Shown piece by piece: positions 13,106 to 24,352 of a stretch of 64,000 nucleotides of DNA. The stretch is from contig JANCRA010000033.1 in NCBI GenBank assembly GCA_024362935.1, positions 4,731,001-4,795,000 on the forward strand. Direction: 5' to 3'. The position numbers and the translations under genes were made by a program. The notes below the pieces were generated by a model. It had not been told where the DNA came from. It searched no databases and was given only the letters and a program-made list of their open reading frames with translations. The stretch comes from Setophaga petechia (taxonomy: Eukaryota; Chordata; Aves; Passeriformes; Parulidae). Position 1 is the first letter of the stretch, and each line of letters begins with the position of its first letter.

Positions 13106-15317
13106 CCTCCATCCCCAGCTGGGCTGGGTCTCACACCTCTGCCCCCAGCTCATCTGCCCAAACCTCCAGGAGCATCCTCCCATAGCTGGGGGACTTTGTG
13201 GCCAGAGAATGGGGAGCCTGAGCTGCTGAGCCTGCCCAGGGTGGTGGGGATGGTCCCTGCTGCATCCTGGCTCTCTGGGGAGTAAATCTTTGCTCTGAGG
13301 TGCTGTTGAGCCATGCCACATTTAATGGAGATTATTTCAAGATATGTTTCCAGTAGGGATGTCTCCACACATGCCCAGCCTTGCTCTCCTCCCTGCCCTC
13401 TCTTGGCACAGTGAGGAGGCAGGGGATAAAACACAGCAAAAGTTAAAGGCAAGAGGAGATGAAAGCCCATTAAATTCTAAACTGGAGCTGTGTTTTGGGA
13501 TGAACATTCCTTCACTCCTCAAAATGCAGCTGGTGCAGACAGCAACTACCCAGGCAGTGGGCAAGGACAGGTCACCTTCCCCTCCTGACACCCAGCAGAG
13601 AAAATAAATCAATGTCATCTGCTGTCATCAAACCCCAGCCTCCTTCTCCCCTTCCTTTGCAATCTGATGTCTGAGATGCATGAGGAAGAGGAAAGCACAA
13701 GTGTGACGGGGTGATTAGTGCTGATCTTTACTCACACAGAGAGTAAGTTACCAATCAGCCAATCTGTCCCCATCTCCTTATTTAAAATGCAAACTAACAT
13801 GAAGGAAACAATAACATTTTAATTAGATGGAAATAGAAAAGCTACAGGAGAATGGCAGTGTTGCAGTCTGAGGCTCCTGAGCCATGTGTAATTACTTTGA
13901 TGGATCACACACTAAAGGGAGAGTTACACAGCACAGTTTCCACAGGACTTTTTGCACCATTCCACTTCTTCTCACTTTCAGGGATGGAAGCCAGGGACAG
14001 CTAGGGTGGGAAATTATTTTCCTTCCAGTGCAGCAAGGAAAGCCTTCTGGGAAACAGACCCAGCCCACACTCCAACCCTGCCAGTTTTGCTTTTAAAAAA
14101 GAAGAAGGAAAAAAAAAAAACCTCAGTGCTCCAAACCAAAAGATGCCCAGAAAACATCAAAAATGGGGAAGAACATGTAAACCATGATGGAAAGTAGAAC
14201 AAAAGAAAGGGAAAACTGGAAGTAAAATAACTCCTGGAACTTTTCACAAGTATAAGGATGTGCTCTGACAAGGAAGGCTGCCACAGACCAGCTTGCACTC
14301 TGGTGTGGTCCAGGGCTCAGCCTGGTTCCCCCAGACTCAGAGCAGCTTCAAGCCCAAATTTTGGAGAGGCACAGCCCAGAGCATCGAGGCTTTCGAGGCG
14401 GGGCCTGCTGCCAACACAAAATGTGTCACTGTGAATCATCCACACACCAGTTTCAGACTAAAAACTGTTCCCTGAATCATGGGGAAAAGCACAAATGTTC
14501 TGCTCTGAAACAGAAAATTCACTGACTCCTTCTTGAGCCAAAAATAGGGAAAAGAGGTTATGTAATTCATTTACTTTGAAAAATAAGCATTTCAAAGTTA
14601 TCTAAACAGCACTAATAACAGGGAGATCTCTGTTTATTTAATCAGTCCACTTTTTGCTGGGCTTGGTGCTGGTGCTCCAGGCAAGTTTGTCTCATTCACC
14701 TTAAAACAACTTAAACACAAAACTTCACTCAACAGCTGTGAGAGGCTGGCAGGGCAGCAGCTCCACTTCACATCTACATTACTGCCTCAGCCATGTGCTC
14801 CTAAACCATCCCAGGTTTTGTTGCACACCATGTTGTGAGCAGATAGAGAAACTGGAAGCATTTTGTAAGTAAGTCTTGGAACAAGCTGTTCTCTTAGGAG
14901 TGACCAGTCCACATTTTTTTTCCACTGGTTTCCTCCATTTCCAGCCCAATCAGCTTGGATGGAGGCAGATTTCTGACAAAGTTGCAACTAGAATTATAAA
15001 TGAAAAAGCCATGATTATTTTCAGCTGAAATTCTTGTCTCCCTGGATAAGTACTCTACTTCTCTCAGCAGTCTTTGCAAATCATTCTTTGTGACCAGACA
15101 CAAAAGCCCTGTTTTCTATGAGATCACTTATCTCCAGCAAAGCTTCAATGGAATATTGAATGAAGGCATCAAAACTCTGTCAAAACAGCCACTGCCACAG
15201 CCTGGAAAGTAATTTTTCAAGGCTTCTTTCTTGATGTTGGCTGGTAATAATTTTCATCAAGTTCATTCCCAGAAAGGGTTGGGGGATTTTGTTCCCATCA
15301 ATGTCTTGGGATGCTGG
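13106..15317. other. Non-coding DNA, nothing recognised
   Basis: Contains a poly-A-rich patch near 14,095-14,120 and no recognisable exon, RNA gene or repeat family. Open frames of 60-106 codons are of chance length. Confidence 0.5.
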
Positions 15318-15455
15318 GCACAGCAGTGCCCAAGGCCAGGGTGGACGGGGTTTGGGACAACCTGGTCAGGTGGAAGTTGTCCCTGTCCACAGCAGGGGGT
15401 TGGAATGAGATGGTTTTTAGATCCCTTTCAATTAAAACCATCCTGTGATTGTGAT
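15318..15455 (+). mobile_element. CR1 LINE 3' tail
   Basis: Diverged CR1 3' end in plus orientation: CAAGGCCAGGGTGGACGGGG, then GGACAACCTGGTCAGGTGGA, GGGGGTTGGAATGAGATGG and ATCCTGTGATTGTGATT, in the order expected for the CR1 tail. It accounts for part of a 202-codon open frame at 15,231-15,839, which is therefore not a gene. Confidence 0.75.
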
Positions 15456-15823
15456 TTACCACTGGTGAAGAGGTCTTTGGTTGCCAAACCATTCCTGGGC
15501 AATTCCCCAGCTCTGAGGAAGGAAAGCAGCTTCGCCCCAGCTCAGCTCCAGCCCCTTGTTTGGGACTGCTGTCTGTTTGTAAGGGAAGGCAGCCAGGCAG
15601 AAGGAATCCTTCTCCACCTGAGTGGTTTCCCTGACCTGAGAGGCCCCAGCCACAGGCTGGGTCTGGGCAGGAGAGCAGCAGGGCTGCTGAGGGTGCTGGA
15701 TCTGGAGAGGAGGATGGGGTGGGTCCATGGGATGGAAATTTGTGAAATTTGTAGGACACAAATGGAGGGAAATCTGCTAACTGTTAAGGTTTTCAGAGAA
15801 TTATCATTGTTAACCACTCAGTA

Positions 15824-15935
15824 TGGGAATTTTTCCTAACATCCAAGCTGACCCTCCCCTGGTGCAATCTGGGGGTGCTTCACCTCATCCTTTCACTCAT
15901 TGCCTGGGAGCAGAGGCTGACCCTCCAAAATGTGA
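15824..15935 (-). mobile_element. CR1 LINE fragment, opposite orientation
   Basis: The plus strand reads TTTTTCCTAACATCCAAGCT, then ACCCTCCCCTGGTGCAAT, a CATCCTTTCACTCATTGCC block and TGGGAGCAGAGGCTGACCC. This is the reverse complement of a more internal part of the CR1 3' region. Its orientation is opposite to the tail at 15,318-15,455, so these are two insertions or one rearranged copy. Confidence 0.8.
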
Positions 15936-17529
15936 GGAACTGAGGTGTGGACCAGCCTCCCAAAGAGCAAAGAAGCCCAATGCTGGAATGGAATTAATGC
16001 CCAGAAGATTTTTAGCTGTGCTTCAGTCTTGTCTCAATAGCACCCAGAGGTCACAGGTCAAGATCATCTCCACAACCCAATCAATGCATGTGACCTTTTA
16101 AACAAGATCCTCTCTGCTGCCATGAGGCTCAGGAAAGGTGTTAGAGCAAATCCAGATGGAAAATGAGGCACTGCACCCTGACAGACCCAGCCCCAGCAAA
16201 GGGAACCTGGCACAGCCACCCTGTGAAACTGGGGGGGAAAAAGGAAGGCTTGCAAATCACCTGAACTAACTCCTTCTCCTGAAAAATCACCTGGAATGTT
16301 TTAGGGTTTTTTTTCTTGAGTTTGAAAGCACAGCTCTGATTTGGAGCCCCAAGGGAAAGCATTGGCTGTGTGTTCTGAATTCAGTGGGGAGGAAGTCAGC
16401 CTGTGTGCAGGCGTGTGGCTGCTGTGTGCAGCTCCAGCTGCAGTTCTAGAGCCCCAGTCAATAGCTGCTGTACAGAAAAAACAGTTTTGTTTTGCAGGCA
16501 CAAAGACCTCTTCTATCCCTACCCAGCAGGAGGTTTATAAAACTGTCATTTCTTGCCCTGTTTCTGCCCTTGCCTCTTTGCTTCTACTTCTTGCAGGCTG
16601 CCAATGGGTTTTTTATTGCTTTGGGTGTTTTCTTTTAATTGAAACTGAGTAAATTGCATTTTTCCCCTAAATAGTTGATGAGTTTAACAAATTTTTCCAT
16701 TATTTCATGGGGATAAAACCAACCACCTTTGAAGCAGAAAACAGAAACATTATTTGAACATGGTTTATGCAAGAGCCCAGAGATGTAACCTCACAATGAG
16801 GGGGCAGCTCCTGAGGGCCCTTAACAGCAAATTTTGCCTGGGCAATATTTAAGGGATGAAGTTTAGCAGAGCTCTACATGATAGGAGAAAACCTCTGGGG
16901 TATGACCAGCGATTTTCCCTTTCCCAAACACACTCTTTTTAAAGTAAAAAAGAGTTTATTTATTTCTGGCTGTTCACTATATTTGTAACAGTATTTCTTG
17001 CAGCAGCTCCATTGATAACAGGGACAAGAGGGAAGATAAAAGCAATCATGAAAGGGAAAGACCTTCTGCCTCATGTCCCTCTGATAAAGCCATTCCCTGC
17101 AGATCACATCTCCAGCCCCTCTGAGAGCAGCTCAGCCAGGCAGGGACAGGGGTGGGAGACTCATTGGCTGGGAAGAGACAGAATTGCAAAGCAGTAACAC
17201 AGCTGGCATCTCATTCTCAACAATAAACGGCTCCTGCCATGCTTCATCTCCATCCTCTTTTCCTGCAGGACCCCTGACATTAATATCACTGAGCAAGAGG
17301 CCTCTTCTTCCTTATAAAAAAGCAGAGCAGCTCCCCCAGGCACGGCTCTATCCTGAAGCCCCATCCCTGTTTTTAACCTGAAACATTTCTCTTCTTTCCA
17401 AGCATCTCCTTGAGGTTCCAGCCTGCCTCTCATGCAGTGGGGACCACCCTGCAGAGGGGGAACTGGGAGAGCAGGGATTGCACCAAGGTGAAACCTTGTG
17501 GAGACAGAACGCTATGGGAAGCACCAGTG
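15936..17529. other. Non-coding DNA, nothing recognised
   Basis: Ordinary mixed-composition sequence with no supported exon, RNA gene or repeat family. Confidence 0.5.
17524..17529 (+). repeat. Target-site duplication, left copy (CCAGTG)
   Basis: CCAGTG directly precedes the LTR start TGTCACAG at 17,530 and is repeated exactly at 17,906-17,911 after the LTR end. A 6-bp duplication suits ERVK/class II-type integration. Confidence 0.85.
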
Positions 17530-17905
17530 TGTCACAGACATCTTTTCATGAAAAATCCTTTCCTTAGGATTTTTCCTCCTGAGAAGCTGAGAGGTCTCAG
17601 GAACAAAATGTGAACAATGATTATCTGCTGCTGTGGAATGCAACAGGTGCATCTGTGATTGGCCTATGTGCTTGTTTGTAATTAATGGCCAATCACAGCC
17701 AGCTGGCTCCAACAGAGAGCCGGGACACAAACCTTTGTTATCATTCCTTCCTTTCTATTCTTAGCTGGCCTTCTGATGAAACCTTTTCTTCTATTCTTTT
17801 AGTATAGTTTTAATGTAATATCTATAATAAAATAATAAATCAAGCCTTCTGTAGCATAAAGTCAGTCTCTTCCCTCAACAGAAGGCCCCTCTGAGCACCA
17901 TCACA
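17530..17905 (+). mobile_element. Solo LTR, family 1 copy B, with perfect 6-bp TSD
   Basis: The LTR runs from TGTCACAGACATC to GAGCACCATCACA (376 bases, TG...CA). It is flanked on both sides by CCAGTG, so both ends are exact. It shares GGAATGCAACAGGTGCATCT, a TGGCCAATCACAGCCAGCTGG region and a CCTTCTGATGAAACC block with copies A and C. A cluster of AATAAA/AATAAT words near 17,825-17,840 probably marks the end of R. With no internal region or second LTR, it is a solo LTR left by LTR-LTR recombination. Confidence 0.92.
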
Positions 17906-17911
17906 CCAGTG

Positions 17912-20900
17912 GGACCTGGTGGGACCTGGAGGAGCAGGGAGGGTTTGTGGCTGGGGCTGAGCTTGGGCAGTGGGTGCTGGGAGCCACAGCCTCTCTGTTT
18001 TGCTGTTATTGTCCCCTCTCTGCCCCTGCCCCTTGGAAAAGCCCTTTCCTTTGGGTGACTGAGGTTTTGTTCTCACTGGAAGCCCTGGGACACACTGCTG
18101 GTGACACCTCCAGATTTTGGTTTGTGATGAGCTGAGGGATAATGCACCCATAATGGAGCTCATCTGGAAACTCCCTGAGCTTTTTGCTCAGGGTATTCAG
18201 CAGTGGCAAAGGTCTAAAAGGCTTCTGCTGCTTCCTTTGACTCAGAAAATGGCTATTGCAGCTGCTGGTGCTCTGTCTTCAAACAAACTCCCTTTCTTGC
18301 TGGATACTAAAGAATAAATGGCATTTCCTTGGCCCCAGGATGCTCTTGGGAAACACCTGTCAGCTCAGGCAGTGTCCCTGGCCATGCTGCCATTGCACTG
18401 ACCCCAGTCCAGTTAAAGCTGGGCTGGTTGTTCCCTCCTGATCCTCCAACCCTGCCCTGGAGCAGCAGCTGCCATTGGCAGTCTCATCTCTGCTTGAGTC
18501 CCCCTTGGGGAAAGGAGGGGAGAGGTTTCCCTTGCCCTGTGCCACAAGAGAAAAGCTCTCAGCAGGCAGCCAGTGCAGCAGTGGCAGAGCCAGTGTCTGT
18601 GGGTGGCACAGGGAACAAGTGGCATCACTCTGGTGGGGCAGCAAACAGCTTTGGCCACATTTTACAGCATGGTGTTGGTCACATTTTCTCTCCATGAAAG
18701 GTGAACAGAGGAAGGAACAGACCCAAAACAGACAAAAATCCTACTAGAAAATTCCATAATGAGGTGCTGGGCCCATGGCATCACACCTGATGAATTCACC
18801 AGAAAAGATCCAAAGGAATAAACCAGCTCCAGATAATCTCAGGGCATGAGAATATGTTCAGTATCACCTTAAACTTGGGGAGGTTAATTTTCCTGACAGC
18901 CAGTTTAAAAGAAAAGTGAGTTATATGATTGAAAGAAATAAACCCCTCTCCAATGCCCCGTTGTGTGATCAGCAAAAATAGCCTTTCTAGGTTCTCACCC
19001 ACCTGGATGTCAGCATTTCCCAGAGGTTTTCATGCCTCCAGCCCTTTTCTTTGGCTGTGGAATCACAAGCAGGCTCTGAGGCACTGATTTTTGCAAAACA
19101 GCAGGCTCTGGTATGGATTTCTGGATTCAAATATTGCCAGCACTTGCCTACAAAGCACAAGGCAGAAATCCACAGTGTATAAACCAGAGTAATGGAAAAG
19201 CCAGGCTGTTAATCTTCATAATGTGCCTCTCAGTGGGGATTTCACTTGAATGTTATTTGCATTAAATATGATACTGAGTGGTGGATATGCAGCATAAATA
19301 AATGAAAGGCCATATTTAAGCCAAACCCTGTCCCCCTGTTGCCTGCAGCCCCAAATGTGAGAGCTGCTGACAGTGGCCAGTGCAGCTCTGCTCATCTCCT
19401 CACCTGCTGAAGGGAAAAGTGGTGGCAAGTTCCATCACTGGTGCTCTTAGAAACTCTTTTTTTGGTGAAAATTATCCTGTTTTGTGAGGTTAAGGGTGTC
19501 AGCCCAAGCTCTCTGAGTGCTGGAAGTATTGTGGACAGTTTTGCTTCCCTCTCCCCATGCCCACACTCTGTTTATGGATTTTCCCCGTAAAGGCTGAGCT
19601 GTCTGTGTTGGAGCCTCCCCTTGGGCTGCTGGGGATGGCAGCAAAGAAAATTCAATTAGACTTTCAAGGGAGAAAAAAAGGACTTACCCCAAAGGAGAAG
19701 TGAACTTCTTGGTTACTTTATTACTGATTTTCCTCAGTGTTTTTCTCTGCTGCAGCTCCTCTCAGCCTCGTGGAGCCTCAGGTATTACAGGGGTTTTTTC
19801 CTGGCATGGTTTGATCTCCAGGCTGTGTTCTGAGTGCCAGGCTGGCCATGTGCCCAGCTCCTCTGGACTGCTGCACTCTGAGACACTTACTGATCAAATT
19901 CCTGCCCTTTCTTGTTTCCCTTTCAAGGGATTTTCTATCCTGCATTAGCCAGGAAACACCTGCAAGCTGTCAGGGAGACAAGCCCGAGGCAGAGTTTGCT
20001 CCTTGGCTTAGTAAGTGCAGCCTATTAAGTGTTTGGGGCATACACAGCTCCCCATCATTGTACCTTGAGGTCAAATAATCTCTTTATTAGTCTAAACCTA
20101 TCCTTCTTCTCCTTACAGTGCTTTATCAAACTTGACACACTTGGATTTAAGGAACAAGTATGACAGTGTCACAAGCCCATGAGTGACAGCAATAAAAAAT
20201 GAAGCAGGGGAAACTCAAAGGATTGAGTTTCTTTTTTGGAATTAAATGAGAATATTAAACTGTATAAATTACCCCCGTGGGGATACAATGTAAGGTCTTT
20301 GCAGGAGGAATCAATAGTGATGCCAGCAATGAGTTAAACTTTCCCAGCAGCTGTGTGAGCTGCATTTTTATAAGATGGTTTTGAAAAAATCATTGAATAG
20401 GAGAGGAAAGTGGGTTAATTTCTTATTGAACATACTCAAATAGTTATGGACTTATTAAACAAATTCTCCAAGGGAACAAGGTGGTACGAAAGCCCTGCCA
20501 CATATTAAGACCACATTTGCTCAGTTCAGCAGTGCAGACACCCTTTGTTCTTGATTAAGTTCAAATTAATAGGATGTGGCATTGCAATGACTGTATTAAT
20601 TAGCTCCTTGGAGTCCTGATCAGGAGCAGGGGTCTGCTGAGCCAGATGTCATCCTGCATCCCAGTGCTCCTGGCACACCTGCAGCAGGTCCCTGCTCCCA
20701 GCTCTGGGTGGAGCTGGTAAGGTGATGAACCCCTTTTTTAAAGGTTAAAGGAGGAAGAAAATGGGATGGTTAAAGGGTGAGACTGCTCCTCCCCTGGCTG
20801 CCTGACACCCCCCAAAGCCCTGAGAGCAGACAAGGGAGCGCCCCAGGCTGAGCCTGGCAGGAGGGCACCAGCAGCAGGAGCTGCCCAGGAGGAGAAGGCA

Positions 20901-22516
20901 GCAGGGACACCCATGGATGAGCCTTGGCAGCAGGGGCTGCTCCCCTGCAGGTGACAGCCCAGCCCAGGGCACAGCCCTGGCACAGCTGCCCCTCCTGTGC
21001 CTCCTGGTTTAGAGATTCTGAACACGCTGCCTGCTCTGCCCAGGACTCTTCAGCCCAGAGCTGCTCCCAGCTTCTTCATGAGCATTTTGCATAAAATAGA
21101 TGCTTTTTCTGCCCTTTCAAATATTAGGCTTTATGAAAATTTACATTTTTTCTTTGTTTTTTTGGGTTTTTTTAATCATTCCTACAAGGAGAACCTCATC
21201 TCTTTGATTCCTGCCTTCAGCTGACAATTGCACCTAACACATGAGAACACAAAAGCTTCAGAGAAACCTCATTGAACTTTTCCTCAAAGGAAAAGTTTCA
21301 GCTACAAAGACCTTGTCCATTGTATCTTTCTCTCCCTGGAAGAGGAAAAGCCCCCGTGGAGCCCAGCAGGGCACTCTGCTCTGAGAATTCCTGAAGTGGA
21401 AAAGCCGCAGGAGATGAGGAGCAAGTCTCACATGCTGAAACCACCTGCAGGTGAGCAGCTCCTCCAGCCCAGCAGATGCATCCTCTCCAAAGGCTGAGGA
21501 TGGGAGTCACACAGCCCAGCCCTGTGCCACAGCATCCCTGGATGCAGGAGCAGGGGTGGGGATGAGTTTCTGGTACCCCAGGGAGGGAGGAGGAGGAGGA
21601 TGATGGACCTCCACAGACAAGGCTCTTGGATAATGGGATACAAACTTGTCTCACTAATATTTTCCTCCTATATACAGAAAACAAATGAATGCAGAAAAAT
21701 ACTGGGAGTGAACTGTCAGCTCAGAAATGTGCTCCCCAGTCAGGGTCAGTACTCCACCATCACCACCTTTTCTAAACCCAAGCACTTTTTCCCCAAATAA
21801 CTCACCTGATTTATCATCATCATTGTATGTTTGGGGTTTTTTGAACCCCACACCTATGAGAATTTGCAGTTGGATAGGAGAAATGGTGCCCATGGGCAGC
21901 AAGCCATGGGGGAGATGTCACTGGAGCACTGAGTGACATCTCCATTTGGGCATTGCAGGCACCTCCAGCTTCTCACAGCGAGAGTGGCCTGGCCTGGAGG
22001 GCAACCAGACAGATTGGGAATGTAAAAACCCAGATTCATCTGCCTAATGGGAGGGAAAGGAGAGGTGTCAGCACTGGGACTGATGGGTTTGGCTCATTTA
22101 ATGCTCTCTGCTTTAAGGTTCTGACTTGTCCCCCAGCACCTCCAGCCACCTCTGCTCACTCTCTGTCCCCTGGGCCTCTGCAAGGGGCAACTTCACAGCA
22201 AGGAAAAAGCCATGGGGACACCATGGAAGCCCAAATTCCCCACCCAGGCAGCCCTGTGTCCCACAGAGGGGGTGCTGCACATCCTGCCTGCCTCGGGCAG
22301 GACACAGAAGCGTTTCTAAACGTCAGGAAGCAAAAAAAGCCATCTGTGAGTCTGGAACAGATGCTGCACAGAGACGAGAGTGAAAGTCTTTAAGGGAAAG
22401 GAGGGGGGAAGCAGGGAGATGACAATTAAATAGCTGTTTAAAATGATCTGAAAGATTAAAGGCAGATGAAGGTTTTTGGATTTTTTTTTCTCCGGGACAA
22501 GCAAGTACAAGATTAC
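17912..22516. other. Non-coding DNA, nothing recognised
   Basis: Mixed sequence with no recognisable gene. Open frames up to about 146 codons lack domains and splice support. Probably NTSR1 intron 1. Confidence 0.5.
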
Positions 22517-22618
22517 CTTTGTGTCTTCTGCCTCCACAAGCTGCTGGTAAGAGGAAAACCTAAGAGCTAAATCGATCAGCCACATTTCCTCATTTTTTAT
22601 TATCTCTCCAGCTGACAT
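22517..22618 (-). other. Candidate unassigned exon, 34 codons
   Basis: On the minus strand a pyrimidine-rich tract followed by CCCAAG leads into a 102-base open segment starting ATGTCAGCTGGAG, and a GTAATC donor follows ACAAAG. The peptide is complex and not low-complexity (it includes MWLIDLALRFSSYQQLVEAE), and the length is a multiple of three. I do not recognise it. It is not an NTSR1 transmembrane exon. It may be a chance open stretch, since AAG acceptors and GTAATC donors are common. Confidence 0.2.
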
Positions 22619-24143
22619 CTTGGGAAGGGGGAGGGAAAAAGAAATCAAGTGAATTAAAATCAATTGGGGGGGAAAAAAGACAAGAAATTATGTAAGAACT
22701 GGCAAAACACAGCAGGCAAAGTGGTTATGTAAAGCAATGAACACAAGAGCTTATTTAAATTAGATCTAGCTGCGAGACAGAGCAGGGTGTAAACGGGCTG
22801 GGATTAGGCAGGCTGGGCTGTCGTGCATATGCTGAGTTAAAGCCCTGGGTTCCCTGAATAGCCCTGGAAAAAAAGGCAGCGTTTTAGGGATGCTCCCACC
22901 ACAGCAGATGGGATTGCTGCTGGGGTGGGGGTCCCTCTCCACCACTGTGGGGATGGATCCAGGCACATTTACACACCAAAATCTTCATTTGCTTGTCTAC
23001 CTGAGGGTGTGGCAGGACCATGACCTGATGGGACACAGTCCTGCCACAAAGGTGCCTTTGTGAGGGGTGAGTGGCACCCAGGAGTTCTCTGGTGCAGTGA
23101 GTGATTTAGAACAGCTCTGTTGTTAAAAGCCACTGTAGGAGTTTGGCTGTGACTTAAGGAAGAGAAATCAACTTCAATTCCTTTAGTCAATACCAGTATA
23201 AACACAGGATTCCTGAAGTATTGACTAATCCTTGATAGGATTTGCCAGCAAACCTGGAGAGAATTCAGCCACTTGGTTTTATGGCTTGCTATTTTCACAT
23301 ATTATGGAGAAATGCTTGTCATGTTTATTTACTCTGCATCACAGATCTGACAGTGGGCAGGGCCCTGCCTTCCACAGCACCAGAGCAGTGAGCACATCCC
23401 ACCACCCTGCCAAGGTGCTCCTCACCAGGGGAAAGTGCAAGGGAGCGTTTGCAACGTCATACATGGAATTAATAACTCTGTGAGCCTCCCAGACAAATGG
23501 AAATCAAATGGATGACTTTGGAAGAGTGTGTAGAGAGCATTGCAACGGATGTCAAGACTCCTGGTCCTTCGTTTCCATCCCCTCAACACCTGATGCTCTT
23601 TGGCAGGTCCCTTCAAAGGCATTGCATGAAGAAATGTAGGCAGAAATAAAGCTGAGGAGCCACTTGGGCAAAGTTGTTTAGTGTGCAGAGTTATTTACTC
23701 TACAAATCATCCAAACTGTGAGCAGGCTTCATAAAACATAATAAACAAGGGCTCTGGAGGGATGGGTGAGCTGCAGCCACGCAGGCTGGGCTGAGGCAGA
23801 GCATTTCCACAGGGAACAGAGATCCTTCCAAAGGGTGAGGAGGGCCAGAGGAGCTCCCCAAGCGCTGCCCTCACAAATGAGCAACTTGGAGCTGCTGGGG
23901 CTGTGGCAGTTTCTGGAGGAGCAGGGCCTGGTGCCATGTGTTTTAATAAATGGGATCACACCAGCTGTCTGTACAAATCAAACATTTGCATGTGTCAGAC
24001 ACTCTCCAGGCACTTGCTGTGGCTTGGGGGGCATTTTGCAGCAGAGCCATCCAAGCACAGGCTGTGGGAAAACACCTTCCCCTGGGAATTTTGGGGGGCC
24101 AGGATCTGCCCACACCCAGCTCCCCTTGTGCCCAGCCCAGGCT
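22619..24143. other. Non-coding DNA, nothing recognised
   Basis: No supported exon, RNA gene or repeat; open frames are short or unlike known proteins. Confidence 0.5.
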
Positions 24144-24352
24144 CAGATGAAATCCTGGGATTTGAGTTTGAGGAGATCTGTGTGTGTGGGGACTTACAGT
24201 GCACCAGGATCGGACGGTGAAATCCTGGGATTTTAGTTTGAGGAGATCTGTGTGTGTGAGGACTGACAGAGCACCAGGATTGGAGGATGAAATCCTGGGA
24301 TTTTAGTTTGAGGAGCTCTGTGTGTGGGGACTGACAGAGCACCAGGATTGGA
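24144..24352. repeat. 70-bp unit, three tandem copies
   Basis: AATCCTGGGA occurs at 24,151, 24,221 and 24,291, exactly 70 bases apart. Each copy continues with TTTTAGTTTGAGGAG, ATCTGTGTGTG, a GGACTGACAGAGCACC block and AGGATTGGAGG. Copies two and three are most alike, and the third is about 2 bases shorter in the GT run. This is a small intronic variable-number repeat. Confidence 0.9.

Noticed and set aside
15231..15839. 202-residue plus-strand protein
   Set aside because: A large part is a CR1 tail (15,318-15,455) and the end touches a second CR1 fragment. No known domain.
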